DNA of 64,000 bases from Pseudomonas sp. BGr12 (GTDB taxonomy: Bacteria; Pseudomonadota; Gammaproteobacteria; Pseudomonadales; Pseudomonadaceae): positions 62,001-126,000 of the forward strand of contig NZ_JALRNF010000006.1 of assembly GCF_030272895.1 (NCBI RefSeq). Direction: 5' to 3'. The notes below the pieces were generated by a model. That model ran no database searches. It was given only the letters and a program-made list of their open reading frames with translations, and was not told the origin of the DNA. Positions 18,131 to 28,474 of this stretch are shown piece after piece. Within the stretch, counting starts at the first letter, position 1. Each line of letters begins with the position of its first letter. A program made the translations under genes and the position numbers.

Positions 18131-19309
18131 GTGAGACGTAAATTCTTGGTGCTGCTGGAGACCGGATTGATTCTGGCAGGCCTGATGCTGGGGTTTTCCG
18201 CCTGGAAGGTGAACTCGGCGCTGGACCAACCCCTGCACGTCAGCCAGGAGCAATTGCTCGACGTGCCCACCGGCACCAACCCCAACCGCATGTTCTACCG
18301 CATGGAGCGCGAAGGCCTGCTCGACGATGCGTTCTGGCTGCGTTTGTACTGGCGCTTCAACATGGCCGGCGTGCCGCTGCACACCGGCGAATACCGCCTG
18401 AGCCCGGGCATGACCGTGCACGACCTGTTCGAGGTGTGGCGCCGTGGCGACGTGGTGCAATACAGCCTGACCCTGGTCGAGGGCTGGAACTTCCGCCAGG
18501 TGCGTGCGGCGCTGGCCAAGCATGAAAAGATCAAGCAGACCCTCGATGGTCTCAGCGATACCGAAGTGATGGACAAGCTCGGTCATCCCGGGGTCTTTCC
18601 CGAGGGGCGCTTTTTCCCCGACACCTACCGCTTCGTGCGTGGCATGACCGATGTGGAGTTCCTCCAGCAGGCCTATGCCCGTCTCGAGGAGGTGCTGGCC
18701 AAGGAGTGGGCGGCGCGTCCGACCGACTTGCCGTATCGCGATCCGTACCAGGCGCTGATCATGGCTTCGTTGATCGAGAAGGAAACCGGCGTGCCCCAGG
18801 AGCGCGGCGAGATTGCCGGCGTGTTCGTGCGGCGCATGCGCATCGGCATGCTGCTGCAGACCGATCCGACCGTGATCTACGGCATGGGTGAGCGCTACAA
18901 TGGCAAGATCAGCCGCGCCGACTTGCGCGAGCCGACGCCCTACAACACCTACACCAACGCCGGCCTGCCGCCGACGCCGATCGCCATGGTCGGTCGCGAG
19001 GCGATTCACGCGGCGCTGAATCCGACGCCGGGCAGCAGCTTGTATTTCGTCGCCCGGGGCGATGGCAGCCACGTCTTCTCCGATGACCTGGATGCCCATA
19101 ACTCGGCGGTTCGCGAGTATCAGCTCAAGCGTCGCGCCGATTACCGCTCAAGCCCTGCGCCTGAGGGCCAGCCTGCAGCCGAAACGCCGCAGGAGTCGCC
19201 TGCCGAGCAGCCGGAGCCGTCTCAGGTGCAGCCTGACGCACAGCCTGAAGCACAGCCGGGGGCGCAGACGGAAGCGTCTGCACCGGACAGCGAAACCACC
19301 TCGCAATGA
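18131..19309 (+). CDS. mltG: Endolytic murein transglycosylase MltG
   Basis: Inner-membrane enzyme that cuts nascent glycan strands and helps set their length. It has 392 residues from a GTG start, with one membrane helix near residues 5-25 (FLVLLETGLILAGLMLGF). A LysM-like region precedes the catalytic domain. The catalytic glutamate is in ASLIEKETGVPQER, and NTYTNAGLPPTPIAMVGR is diagnostic of the family. The last 55 or so residues are a proline/glutamine/glutamate/alanine-rich tail absent from E. coli MltG and probably disordered. Confidence 0.95.
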   Translation: MRRKFLVLLETGLILAGLMLGFSAWKVNSALDQPLHVSQEQLLDVPTGTNPNRMFYRMEREGLLDDAFWLRLYWRFNMAGVPLHTGEYRLSPGMTVHDLFEVWRRGDVVQYSLTLVEGWNFRQVRAALAKHEKIKQTLDGLSDTEVMDKLGHPGVFPEGRFFPDTYRFVRGMTDVEFLQQAYARLEEVLAKEWAARPTDLPYRDPYQALIMASLIEKETGVPQERGEIAGVFVRRMRIGMLLQTDPTVIYGMGERYNGKISRADLREPTPYNTYTNAGLPPTPIAMVGREAIHAALNPTPGSSLYFVARGDGSHVFSDDLDAHNSAVREYQLKRRADYRSSPAPEGQPAAETPQESPAEQPEPSQVQPDAQPEAQPGAQTEASAPDSETTSQ

Positions 19310-19319
19310 TCAATTCTAA

Positions 19320-20940
<1,621 letters not shown>

Positions 20941-20986
20941 GCCGGTTAGCCCGAATCCATTCATTTTCCACAGTTGCCGTGATGCC

Positions 20987-21769
20987 ATGCTTGTAGATTC
21001 CCATTGCCACCTAGACCGTCTTGATCTTTCGGCCCACCAGGGCTCCCTTGATGCTGCCCTGCAGGCGGCGCGGGCGAGGGGGGTAGGGCACTTCCTGTGC
21101 ATCGGCGTGAGCGCCGACAATGCGGCAGCGGTCAAGGCGCTGAGCGAGCGCTACAGCGATGTCGACTGCTCGGTGGGCGTCCATCCGCTGGACCTGACCA
21201 GTGACGGTGCGCCGGCCCTGGACTGGCTGCTCAAGGAGCTTGAACACCCCCATGTGGTGGCCATCGGCGAAACCGGTCTGGACTACCACTACGAGCCGGA
21301 AGCGGCCAAGTTGCAGCAGGCGTCGTTCCGCTTGCACCTGCAGGCTGCGAAAACCACCGGCAAGCCGGTGATCATCCACACCCGTGCAGCCCGCGCCGAC
21401 ACCCTGGCCTTGCTGCGCGAGGCTGACCTGGGCCAGGCCGGTGTGCTGCACTGCTTCACCGAAGACTGGGACATGGCCAAGGCGGCGCTGGACCTGGGTT
21501 ACTACATCTCCTTGTCCGGCATCGTCACTTTCCGCAATGCCGATGCGTTGCGCGACGTGGCCCGCCAGGTGCCGGCCGACCGCTTGCTGGTGGAGACCGA
21601 CTCGCCTTACCTGGCGCCGATTCCCTACCGGGGCAAGCCGAACCTGCCGCAGTACGTGCGGGAAGTGGCGGAGTTCGTCGCCATGCTGCGGGGGGAAAGC
21701 TACGAGCAACTGGCGCAGCAGACCACCGCCAACTTCAAGCGCCTGTTCCCGCTGGCGCGGGTGAGCTGA
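20987..21769 (+). CDS. TatD-family metal-dependent hydrolase (YcfH-like)
   Basis: A 260-residue TatD DNase/hydrolase. The metal ligands are visible: DSHCHLD at the N-terminus, the glutamate in AIGETGLDYHY, the histidines in VIIHTRAA and GVLHCFTEDW, and the aspartate in LLVETDSPYLAPIPYRGKPN. The last block is diagnostic. In E. coli the homologue ycfH also follows holB. The biological substrate is uncertain; nuclease and D-aminoacyl-tRNA deacylase activities have been reported for relatives. Confidence 0.93.
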   Translation: MLVDSHCHLDRLDLSAHQGSLDAALQAARARGVGHFLCIGVSADNAAAVKALSERYSDVDCSVGVHPLDLTSDGAPALDWLLKELEHPHVVAIGETGLDYHYEPEAAKLQQASFRLHLQAAKTTGKPVIIHTRAARADTLALLREADLGQAGVLHCFTEDWDMAKAALDLGYYISLSGIVTFRNADALRDVARQVPADRLLVETDSPYLAPIPYRGKPNLPQYVREVAEFVAMLRGESYEQLAQQTTANFKRLFPLARVS

Positions 21770-21799
21770 CAGGGCATTTGCCTTGATTGGCTGGCTACT

Positions 21800-21884
21800 G
21801 TGGGAGCCGGCATCGCCGGCGATAGCTGCGATGCGGTGTCATGGGTTGCGCGGTGTTGGTATCGCAGGCTACGCCAGCTCCCAC
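21800..21884. repeat. Diverged REP-like palindrome
   Basis: GTGGGAGCCGGCATCGCCGG followed by CGAT, and a facing GCTCCCAC arm 60 bp away. The core has GCCGGCATCGCCGGCG in place of GCGGGCTTGCCCCGCG, so it belongs to a different REP subfamily from the others in the window. Confidence 0.75.
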
Positions 21885-21927
21885 AGCTCCTCCACGGATT
21901 GATGGTGGTGCCGGCAGATTATTGCAG

Positions 21928-21966
21928 GCAAAAAAAACCCGGGTTCTGGGGGGTGAATCCGGGTTA
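21928..21966 (-). terminator. Putative minus-strand terminator
   Basis: Read on the minus strand, AACCCGG ... CCGGGTT is followed by a run of eight T. It lies about 170 nt beyond the stop of the aminotransferase gene at 22138. Between 21967 and 22137 there is no gene, only another weak inverted repeat (AAAGGT near 21986, ACCTTT near 22007). Confidence 0.65.
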
Positions 21967-22137
21967 AGACCATTAGGAGTAAAACAAAGGTACGCGGTCC
22001 CTGAGCACCTTTATCGGCGCGCCACTGGGGGGATGTGCCGCGTCAACACCTGAAGTATTGGTCAGGATTGGCGGGCTGCCAGCGCGCATTGCTCGTTTTT
22101 TAAACAGATTTGGAATACGGCTGCGGCTGCTGAGCAC

Positions 22138-23271
22138 TCATCGCTCTGCAATCTGTCGCACTATAGCCAGAGTTTCGTCGATTACGTGCTTTGGTGTGTA
22201 GAAATGCGGCGAAAAACGCACGCCAGGACCTCGCGTAATGCACACCACCTGCTCCTGCTTGAGGTGTTGATAGACCACGAAGTTATCAATGCCGTCGATG
22301 CTGAACGACACAATACCGCTGCGTCGTGCCGGATCCTGCGGGCTGTGCAGGCGTACCCCGGCGATCGCCGCCAGGCCGTCGCGTAGCCAGGTCACCCGCT
22401 GCTGCAGGGCCGCGGCCACCTGTTCGATGCCCACTTCCTCCAGCAGCGACAGGCTGGCCTCCAGTGCTGCGGCGCCGAGCATGTTCGGGCTGCCGCATTC
22501 GAAGCGCCGGGCGCTGTGGGCCGGTTCCCATTCGGGGCGAGAGTAGTCGCCCATGCGTTCGAGCATGTGCCAGCCATACTCGCTGAGCTTCAGCCGTGGG
22601 CGCACCTCGGCGCGGCAGTAGAACACCCCGAGGCCTTCCGGGCCGAGCATCCATTTATGCCCGTCGGCCATGGCGAAGTCGCATTGGCAGGCCTGCACGT
22701 CGAAGGGCAGGGCGCCCAGTTGCTGGATGGCGTCGATGCAGAACAGCACATTGCGCTCGCGACAGCCCTGGCCAAGCCGTGCAAGGTCCATGCGCAGACC
22801 GCTGGCGAACTGCACGGCGCTGATCGCCAGCAGGCGCACGCGCGGGCCACAGGCGGCGAGCAGGTCGGCTTCCGGGTCGGCGCCCTTGAGGCTGACCTGG
22901 ATTACATCGACGCCCCGGTCGGCCAGGGCTTCCCAGACGATGCGATTGGACGGGAACTCCTCGTCGCTGATGACGATCTGGTCGCCCGTTTGCCAGTCAA
23001 GCCCGAAGGCGACGAAGGAAAGAGCTTCCGAGGTGCTCTTGATCAGGGCGATGTCATCGGTCGACGGTGCATTCGTCAGGCGCATCAGCCGCTCACGCAG
23101 GCGTTGCTCCGTTGCCAGCCACTGCGGATAGTCCCTTGCGCCTAGCCAAACGTTTTCGTCGGCGAAGCGCGAAACCGCCTGGCTGGCGCGTTTCGGCCAG
23201 GGAGCCACTGCTGCATGGTTCAGATAGCGCAGTCCTGGTGCCTGTTCAAACTCATCGAGAAACATAGACAT
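22138..23271 (-). CDS. Aminotransferase class V-fold PLP enzyme
   Basis: A 377-residue fold-type I PLP protein of the class V (cysteine desulfurase / isopenicillin N epimerase-like) group. It opens with GLRYLNHAAVAPWPKRA. The PLP contacts are visible: STSEALSFVA, the aspartate in CIDAIQQLGALPFDV, and the Schiff-base lysine in MADGHKWMLGPEGLGVFYC. A conserved arginine region near the end reads RGPGVRFSPHFYT. It lacks the cysteine-bearing loop expected of a NifS/IscS desulfurase, so it more likely acts on an amino-acid or sulfinate substrate; which one is unknown. It diverges from a TetR gene. Confidence 0.85.
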   Translation of the reverse strand: MSMFLDEFEQAPGLRYLNHAAVAPWPKRASQAVSRFADENVWLGARDYPQWLATEQRLRERLMRLTNAPSTDDIALIKSTSEALSFVAFGLDWQTGDQIVISDEEFPSNRIVWEALADRGVDVIQVSLKGADPEADLLAACGPRVRLLAISAVQFASGLRMDLARLGQGCRERNVLFCIDAIQQLGALPFDVQACQCDFAMADGHKWMLGPEGLGVFYCRAEVRPRLKLSEYGWHMLERMGDYSRPEWEPAHSARRFECGSPNMLGAAALEASLSLLEEVGIEQVAAALQQRVTWLRDGLAAIAGVRLHSPQDPARRSGIVSFSIDGIDNFVVYQHLKQEQVVCITRGPGVRFSPHFYTPKHVIDETLAIVRQIAER

Positions 23272-23343
23272 GGTTGGATGATCCGTGCATTTTGGCGCAA
23301 GTTAGGCATAATAACCGGCTTCGATTCCGATCCAGTCCATCAT

Positions 23344-23982
23344 ATGCAGAAAGAACCTCGTAAGGTCCGTGAGTTTCGTCGCCGTGAGCAGGAAATTCTC
23401 GATACCGCGCTCAAGCTGTTTCTCGACCAGGGTGAAGACAGCGTCACCGTCGAGATGATCGCTGATGCTGTCGGTATCGGCAAAGGCACGATCTACAAGC
23501 ACTTCAAATCCAAGGCGGAGATCTACCTGCGCCTGATGCTCGACTACGAGCGCGATTTGAACGAACTGCTGCACTCCGCCGACGTTGACCGCGACAAGGA
23601 AGCCCTGTCGCGCGCCTATTTCGAATTCCGCATGCGCGACCCGCAGCGCTACCGGCTGTTCGACCGCCTCGAAGAGAAGGTGGTCAAGGGCAACCAGGTG
23701 CCGGAAATGGTCGAGGAGCTGCACAAGATCCGTGCCTCCAACTTCGACCGCCTGACCCTGCTGATCAAGGGGCGCATCAGCGAAGGCAAGCTCGAAGACG
23801 TGCCGCCGTACTTCCACTACTGCGCCGCTTGGGCCCTGGTGCACGGTGCCGTGGCCCTGTATCACTCGCCGTTCTGGAGCAATGTGCTGGAAGACCAGGA
23901 AGGCTTCTTCCAGTTCCTGATGGACATCGGCGTGCGCATGGGTAACAAGCGCAAGCGCGACCCGGATGCGGCCGGTAACTGA
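23344..23982 (+). CDS. TetR-family transcriptional regulator
   Basis: A 212-residue regulator from the ATG at 23344. The N-terminal helix-turn-helix is VTVEMIADAVGIGKGTIYKHF around residues 32-52, preceded by EILDTALKLFLDQG. The C-terminal ligand domain cannot be assigned to a known effector. In P. aeruginosa a TetR gene likewise follows the tatD region. It is divergent from the PLP enzyme with 72 bp between them, so it may control that gene as well as itself. No clear palindrome was recognised in that gap. Confidence 0.88.
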   Translation: MQKEPRKVREFRRREQEILDTALKLFLDQGEDSVTVEMIADAVGIGKGTIYKHFKSKAEIYLRLMLDYERDLNELLHSADVDRDKEALSRAYFEFRMRDPQRYRLFDRLEEKVVKGNQVPEMVEELHKIRASNFDRLTLLIKGRISEGKLEDVPPYFHYCAAWALVHGAVALYHSPFWSNVLEDQEGFFQFLMDIGVRMGNKRKRDPDAAGN

Positions 23983-24044
23983 CACATTCGGCAGCCCGAT
24001 GCCGCTACAGGGAAGTGCAATGCAGGAATATACTCAGGTATGAA

Positions 24045-24085
24045 GGCTTGCAAAAACCTGATTTTTGAGTCAGGTTTTGCAAGCC
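24045..24085. repeat. Long inverted repeat before the MoaA-like gene
   Basis: GGCTTGCAAAAACCTGA and TCAGGTTTTGCAAGCC pair almost perfectly (one extra A), with an 8 nt loop. No T-run follows on the plus strand, so it is not a standard terminator. It ends 26 nt before the start codon of the next gene. Confidence 0.8.
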
Positions 24086-24110
24086 CGATTCATCCATGCC
24101 GGAGTCATCC

Positions 24111-25079
24111 ATGATCGTCGACCGCCAAGGCAGGCGTTTTCGCAACTTGCGCGTCAGCCTCACCGCTGCCTGCAACTATGCCTGCACCTATTGCGTACCG
24201 GACGGCAAGCGTCTGGTGGCGGCCCAGGACGAGCTGTCTGCCGAAGCCATGGCGCGCGGCGTGGCCTACCTGATCGAAGCGGCCGGCATCGAGCGTTTGC
24301 GGGTCACCGGCGGCGAACCCCTGGTCAGCCCCAAGCTGGAAACCTTCCTGACCTCGGTCGCGCCCTTGGGGCTGGATGAAATCAGCCTGACCACCAATGG
24401 CCAGTTGCTGGCGCGCAAGCTGCCGTTGCTGCGTGCTGCGGGCATTCGTCGTCTCAACGTCTCCCTCGATACCCTCGATCCCGATGCATTCCGTCGCATC
24501 GCCCGCGGCGGCGACCTGGCCACCGTGCTCGATGGCATGGAGCAGGCCAGTGCGGCGGGGATGAAGATCAAGGTCAACATGGTGCCCCTGCGCGGGCAGA
24601 ACTTCGACCAGGTGATCCCGCTGCTGGAATACTGCCTGGCGCGCGGGTTCGAGCTACGTTTCATCGAGCTGATGCGCATGGGCCATCTGGCCCGCGACAA
24701 CAATGCCTTCCTGCAGCAGTTTGTCAGCCTCGAGCACCTGCTGCAGCTGATCGGCGAGCGCTACGAATACTTGCAGGCCAACGCGCCAGTGGATGCCACG
24801 GCCTTGCGCTACCAGATCCCGGGCCTGGGTTACTTTGGCGTGATCGCCAACGAAAGCGTGCCGTTCTGCCGGACCTGCTCGCGGCTGCGCCTGTCCTCCA
24901 CCGGCTGGCTGCACGGCTGCCTGTCGTCGAGCAATCGTCACTACATCGGCGACCTGCTCGACAAGCCGCGCCATGAAGCGCTGCCTGCCCTGCAAGGGCT
25001 GCTGGTCAAGGCCCTGGGCGACAAGCAGCCGGTGGCGTTTTCCGGTGGCGTGACGGTGATGAAAATCATCGGCGGCTAA
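24111..25079 (+). CDS. moaA: MoaA-like GTP 3',8-cyclase family radical SAM protein
   Basis: 322 residues from the ATG at 24111, chosen because GGAG lies six bases before it; an ATG at 24096 lacks a ribosome-binding site. The radical SAM cluster motif CNYACTYC (CxxxCxxC) follows LRVSLTAA, and VTGGEPL is the SAM-binding segment. The second cluster motif of MoaA is present as FCRTCSRLRLSSTGWLHGCL. The protein ends in IIGG, matching the C-terminal double glycine needed by MoaA. All landmarks of an active molybdopterin enzyme are therefore in place. No other moa gene is nearby, so it may be a paralogue of a moaA encoded elsewhere. Confidence 0.88.
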   Translation: MIVDRQGRRFRNLRVSLTAACNYACTYCVPDGKRLVAAQDELSAEAMARGVAYLIEAAGIERLRVTGGEPLVSPKLETFLTSVAPLGLDEISLTTNGQLLARKLPLLRAAGIRRLNVSLDTLDPDAFRRIARGGDLATVLDGMEQASAAGMKIKVNMVPLRGQNFDQVIPLLEYCLARGFELRFIELMRMGHLARDNNAFLQQFVSLEHLLQLIGERYEYLQANAPVDATALRYQIPGLGYFGVIANESVPFCRTCSRLRLSSTGWLHGCLSSSNRHYIGDLLDKPRHEALPALQGLLVKALGDKQPVAFSGGVTVMKIIGG

Positions 25080-25145
25080 GACTGGCGCAAAAGCTGCATC
25101 TGTCGGCCATTCGCCGGTTTTCCGTCACCGGCCACTGGAGGATTG

Positions 25146-25751
25146 ATGCGTAGCCTGGGTTTGCTGCTGGCGCTGACGGCGCTGGGCGGCTGCATGAATG
25201 TCAGCGATATGGGCGAGGGTGTTCGCTACCACATGAGCGACGCTGGCCTGCTCGACCACAGCGACACCCGCCGCTCGCTGTCGGTACGCTTGCAGCCTGA
25301 CTCGTTCATCTACATTGGCCAGGGTGCCTTCGTCCCGCCGGGCCAGGGCCCTTATCCACGGCCCAACGTGGTCGCCGAAGAGGCCTTCAAGGGCTTCATC
25401 GAGTACTTCCCCCTGGTGCGCAGGGCCCAGGGGCCGCTGGGCCTTGAAGACGCCCTGGTCGAGGCGCGTTCGGTGGGCGCCCATTACCTCCTGTATGCGC
25501 GCTTTGCCCGCACCGATGACCGCATCGGCAATGGCGATGAATGGTATGACGAGCAGGCGGTCGATCGCTTAGGGATCGATACCGGTGTGATTCAACTGAT
25601 GCTGATCGAAACCAGCACCCGCTACCTGATCGACACGACGCGGATCAACAGCCGTGGCGGATTGCTGACGTTCCATGACAACAAGCCGGAAGATTTGCTT
25701 GGCCCACCGCTTGAGGATTACGCTCGCAGTCTTCTGGGCATGAGTCAGTAA
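25146..25751 (+). CDS. DUF4823 family lipoprotein
   Basis: A 201-residue predicted lipoprotein. The first 16 residues ([16 protein letters not shown]) are a signal peptide with lipobox LGGC, so Cys16 would be lipidated. The residue after the cysteine is Met, not Asp, favouring the outer membrane. The rest matches DUF4823 proteins of pseudomonads: [54 protein letters not shown]. No function is known. GGAGG precedes the ATG at 25146. Confidence 0.8.
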   Translation: MRSLGLLLALTALGGCMNVSDMGEGVRYHMSDAGLLDHSDTRRSLSVRLQPDSFIYIGQGAFVPPGQGPYPRPNVVAEEAFKGFIEYFPLVRRAQGPLGLEDALVEARSVGAHYLLYARFARTDDRIGNGDEWYDEQAVDRLGIDTGVIQLMLIETSTRYLIDTTRINSRGGLLTFHDNKPEDLLGPPLEDYARSLLGMSQ

Positions 25752-25761
25752 GGAGAGGGTG

Positions 25762-26322
25762 ATGTCAGCAAGCGGCAAGGCCAATGATCTGTTGGCGCAG
25801 ATCCCCAAGTCAGAGAAGGGGTTGCCGCCGGTACACCTGTGGAACCCGGATTTCTGCGGTGATATCGACATGCGCATCGCCCGTGACGGCACCTGGTACT
25901 ACCTGGGTACGCCGATCGGCCGCAAACCGATGGTGCGGCTGTTCTCCACCATCATCCGTCGCGACGGTGACGACTACTTCCTGGTGACGCCGGTGGAGAA
26001 GGTCGGCATCAAGGTCGATGATGCGCCATTCGTGGCGGTTGCCCTGGACGTGCAGGGCAGTGGTGAGCAGCAGGTGCTGCGCTTCACCAGCAATGTCGAG
26101 GATCAGGTCGAGGCGGGGCCTGAGCATCCTCTGCGCTTCGAGATCGATGCCAGTACCCAGGAGCCTTCGCCTTATGTGCATATGCGCAGCAACCTGGAAG
26201 CGTTGATCCATCGCAATGTGTTCTACCAGCTGGTGGAGCTGGCCGTGCCGCGCCAGATCGATGGCCAGGAATGGCTGGGCGTCTGGAGCGCGGGCACCTT
26301 CTACCCCATTGGCCGCAGCTGA
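25762..26322 (+). CDS. DUF1285 domain-containing protein
   Basis: A 186-residue cytoplasmic protein of the DUF1285 family. Typical blocks are [35 protein letters not shown] and [17 protein letters not shown]. It lacks a signal peptide or membrane helix. AAGGAGAGG precedes the ATG at 25762; a GTG three bases earlier is less likely. It follows the DUF4823 gene with a 10 nt gap, so the two are probably co-transcribed. Structures of the family exist, but I know of no established function. Confidence 0.85.
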   Translation: MSASGKANDLLAQIPKSEKGLPPVHLWNPDFCGDIDMRIARDGTWYYLGTPIGRKPMVRLFSTIIRRDGDDYFLVTPVEKVGIKVDDAPFVAVALDVQGSGEQQVLRFTSNVEDQVEAGPEHPLRFEIDASTQEPSPYVHMRSNLEALIHRNVFYQLVELAVPRQIDGQEWLGVWSAGTFYPIGRS

Positions 26323-26412
26323 TTAGCCTCCGCGTTTTTCCCTGAATTGGCGCTTTTTACCTCCCGGGCGTCGGCATAACCTGCCGGCATCCACTCCTGC
26401 GAGGTAATGCCC

Positions 26413-26835
26413 ATGAAATCCCGTCTGTTACCCATCAGTACGCTGATCGTCGCCAGCCTGTTCACCCTGCCGGGCGCCTGGGCCCATGGCCCGGAAGAAG
26501 GCCAGGAGGCGGTCGGCATCCTGCAGCAGCAACTGCCAGCCAACGCGCCGGGCAAGAAAGCCATCATGCTGACGGTCGACTATGCGCCGGGGCAGAAGTC
26601 CGTCGCGCACCAGCATCCGGGCGCGGTCATGGCCTATGTGCTCGAAGGCGAAGTGGTTTCCCAGCTCAAGGGTGAACAAAAGCCGGTTAACTACAAGACG
26701 GGTGATTTCTGGTACGAGCCGCCGGGCGCCGTGCACCTGGTGTCGCGCAATGCCAGTGAGGCGAAGCCGGCAAAATTGCTGGTTTGGATTCTGGTGGATG
26801 AGCAGCGGCCGGTGACCGAGCCTTATCCACAATAG
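26413..26835 (+). CDS. Secreted small cupin protein
   Basis: About 140 residues from the ATG at 26413, where GAGG has good spacing; an ATG at 26407 is possible. A signal peptide (MKSRLLPISTLIVASLFTLPGAWA) ends at a plausible AWA cleavage site. The mature part is a single cupin domain: motif 1 is HQHPGAVMAYVLEGEV with two metal-binding histidines and a glutamate, and motif 2 is YEPPGAVHLV with the last histidine. It is presumably a periplasmic metal-binding cupin; substrate unknown. A strong terminator follows. Confidence 0.85.
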   Translation: MKSRLLPISTLIVASLFTLPGAWAHGPEEGQEAVGILQQQLPANAPGKKAIMLTVDYAPGQKSVAHQHPGAVMAYVLEGEVVSQLKGEQKPVNYKTGDFWYEPPGAVHLVSRNASEAKPAKLLVWILVDEQRPVTEPYPQ

Positions 26836-26850
26836 GGGAGGGCTGAAACG

Positions 26851-26887
26851 AAAAAACCTCCAGTGCTCAGCGCAACTGGAGGTTTTT
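26851..26887. terminator. Terminator between cupin gene and tRNA-Asn
   Basis: Stem AACCTCCAGT(TG) / (CA)ACTGGAGGTT with an A-run on one side and a T-run on the other. It can serve the cupin gene on the plus strand and tRNA-Asn on the minus strand. Confidence 0.9.
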
Positions 26888-26895
26888 CAAGTATT

Positions 26896-26971
26896 TGGCT
26901 CCGCGACCTGGACTCGAACCAGGGACCCAATGATTAACAGTCATTTGCTCTACCGACTGAGCTATCGCGGA
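26896..26971 (-). tRNA. tRNA-Asn(GTT)
   Basis: 76 nt with encoded CCA. On the minus strand it begins TCCGCGATAGCTCAGTCGG, has anticodon loop ACTGTTAAT with GTT, and ends GGTTCGAGTCC then GTCGCGGA-G-CCA. Acceptor stem TCCGCGA/TCGCGGA pairs fully. Confidence 0.97.
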
Positions 26972-26982
26972 ATCTGTGGCGT

Positions 26983-27010
26983 ATCTTACTGATTGCTAAG
27001 GGGAAGTCAA
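26983..27010 (-). promoter_or_regulatory. Promoter of tRNA-Asn
   Basis: On the minus strand TTGACT (27010-27005), a 16 bp spacer and TAAGAT (26988-26983), placed just before the tRNA. A GC-rich stretch (ACGCCAC) follows the -10 box, as in stringently controlled stable-RNA promoters. Confidence 0.7.
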
Positions 27011-27033
27011 GCCTCCCCCGGGCAATTAATCAG

Positions 27034-28230
27034 TTACAGGACCTCGACGATAGCCTTGGTCACCACATGGATATTGCTCTGGTTCAAGGTGGCCACGCAA
27101 ATACGGCCGGTGTCCAGGGCGTAGATGCCGAACTCGTTCTTCAGGCGGGCGACTTGCTCAACGCTCAGGCCCGAGTAGGAGAACATGCCGCGCTGGCGAC
27201 CGACGAAGCTGAAGTCGCGCTGCGCGCCGTACTCGGCCAGCAGCTCGACCATCTGCTTGCGCATGCCGTGGATGCGACCGCGCATTTCGCCCAGTTCCGC
27301 TTCCCACATTGCACGCAGTTCCGGGCTGTTGAGCACGGCGGCAACGATGCTGGCGCCGTGGGTCGGCGGGTTGGAGTAGTTGGTGCGGATCACGCGCTTG
27401 ACCTGCGACAGCACGCGAGCGCTCTCTTCCTTGGATTCGGTGATGATCGACAGGGCGCCAACGCGCTCGCCGTACAGCGAGAAGGATTTGGAGAACGAGC
27501 TGGAAACGAAGAAGTTCAGGCCCGACTCGGCGAACAGGCGTACGGCAAAGGCGTCTTCGTAGATGCCGTCGCCAAAGCCCTGGTAGGCCATGTCGAGGAA
27601 CGGTACGTGGCCCTTGGCCTTGACCACTTCGAGGACGTTTTTCCAGTCGTCCAGGCTCAGGTCGACGCCGGTCGGGTTGTGGCAGCAGGCGTGCAGGACG
27701 ATGATCGAGCCCGACGGCAGGGCGTTGAGGTCTTCGAGCATGCCGCTACGGTTGACGTCGTTGCTGGCGGCGTCGTAGTAACGGTAGTTCTGCACCGGGA
27801 AGCCGGCGGTTTCGAACAGGGCGCGATGGTTTTCCCAGCTCGGGTCGCTGATGGCGACCACGGCATCTGGCGAGATCTGCTTGAGGAAGTCGGCACCGAT
27901 CTTCAGGGCGCCGGTACCGCCGACGGCCTGGGTGGTGATCACGCGGCCAGCGGCCAGCAGTGGCGACTCGGCACCGAACAGCAGCTTCTGCACGGCCTGG
28001 TCGTAGGCGGCGATGCCGTCGATCGGCAGGTAACCGCGGGAAGCGTGCTGGGCAGCGCGCTGGGTTTCGGCTTCGATCACTGCGCGCAGCAGTGGGATAC
28101 GCCCTTCTTCGTTGCAGTACACACCTACACCCAGGTTGACCTTGTTGCTACGGGTATCGGCGTTGAATGCTTCGTTGAGGCCCAGAATGGGGTCGCGTGG
28201 TGCCAGCTCGACAGCGGAAAACAGGCTCAT
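27034..28230 (-). CDS. tyrB: Aromatic amino acid / aspartate aminotransferase (TyrB type)
   Basis: A 398-residue class I aminotransferase starting at MSLFSAVELAPRDPILGL; the frame is open far upstream but without family similarity. Visible landmarks: NLGVGVYCNEEGRIPLL, TTQAVGGTGALKIGADFL, HACCHNPTGVDLSLDDW, MAYQGFGDG, and the PLP lysine in SSSFSKSFSLYGERVG. These fit the AspC/TyrB group. It catalyses transamination between aromatic amino acids or aspartate and 2-oxoglutarate. In Pseudomonas this copy, next to uvrB, is annotated tyrB; exact substrate preference cannot be read from sequence. Confidence 0.93.
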   Translation of the reverse strand: MSLFSAVELAPRDPILGLNEAFNADTRSNKVNLGVGVYCNEEGRIPLLRAVIEAETQRAAQHASRGYLPIDGIAAYDQAVQKLLFGAESPLLAAGRVITTQAVGGTGALKIGADFLKQISPDAVVAISDPSWENHRALFETAGFPVQNYRYYDAASNDVNRSGMLEDLNALPSGSIIVLHACCHNPTGVDLSLDDWKNVLEVVKAKGHVPFLDMAYQGFGDGIYEDAFAVRLFAESGLNFFVSSSFSKSFSLYGERVGALSIITESKEESARVLSQVKRVIRTNYSNPPTHGASIVAAVLNSPELRAMWEAELGEMRGRIHGMRKQMVELLAEYGAQRDFSFVGRQRGMFSYSGLSVEQVARLKNEFGIYALDTGRICVATLNQSNIHVVTKAIVEVL

Positions 28231-28474
28231 TATTACCTTGGCTCGAATGGAGAGTGGAAGAGTTCGCACGCTCCAGCCGAATGCACTAGAGCGGTGCACA
28301 AACGGGGAGTCAGTATAGTGATACCCACCGGTCACGGCGACAGTCTGGTGCAGCTTTTCCTGCTGTTTGGCCGAAATATTTTCGACCGTTAGTCGAATTG
28401 ACCGGTCCGGTGAGGCAATTGCCCGCAACACTGAGTTGAAACTGGCACTCAGTGACACAAATTCGGTATAACTA

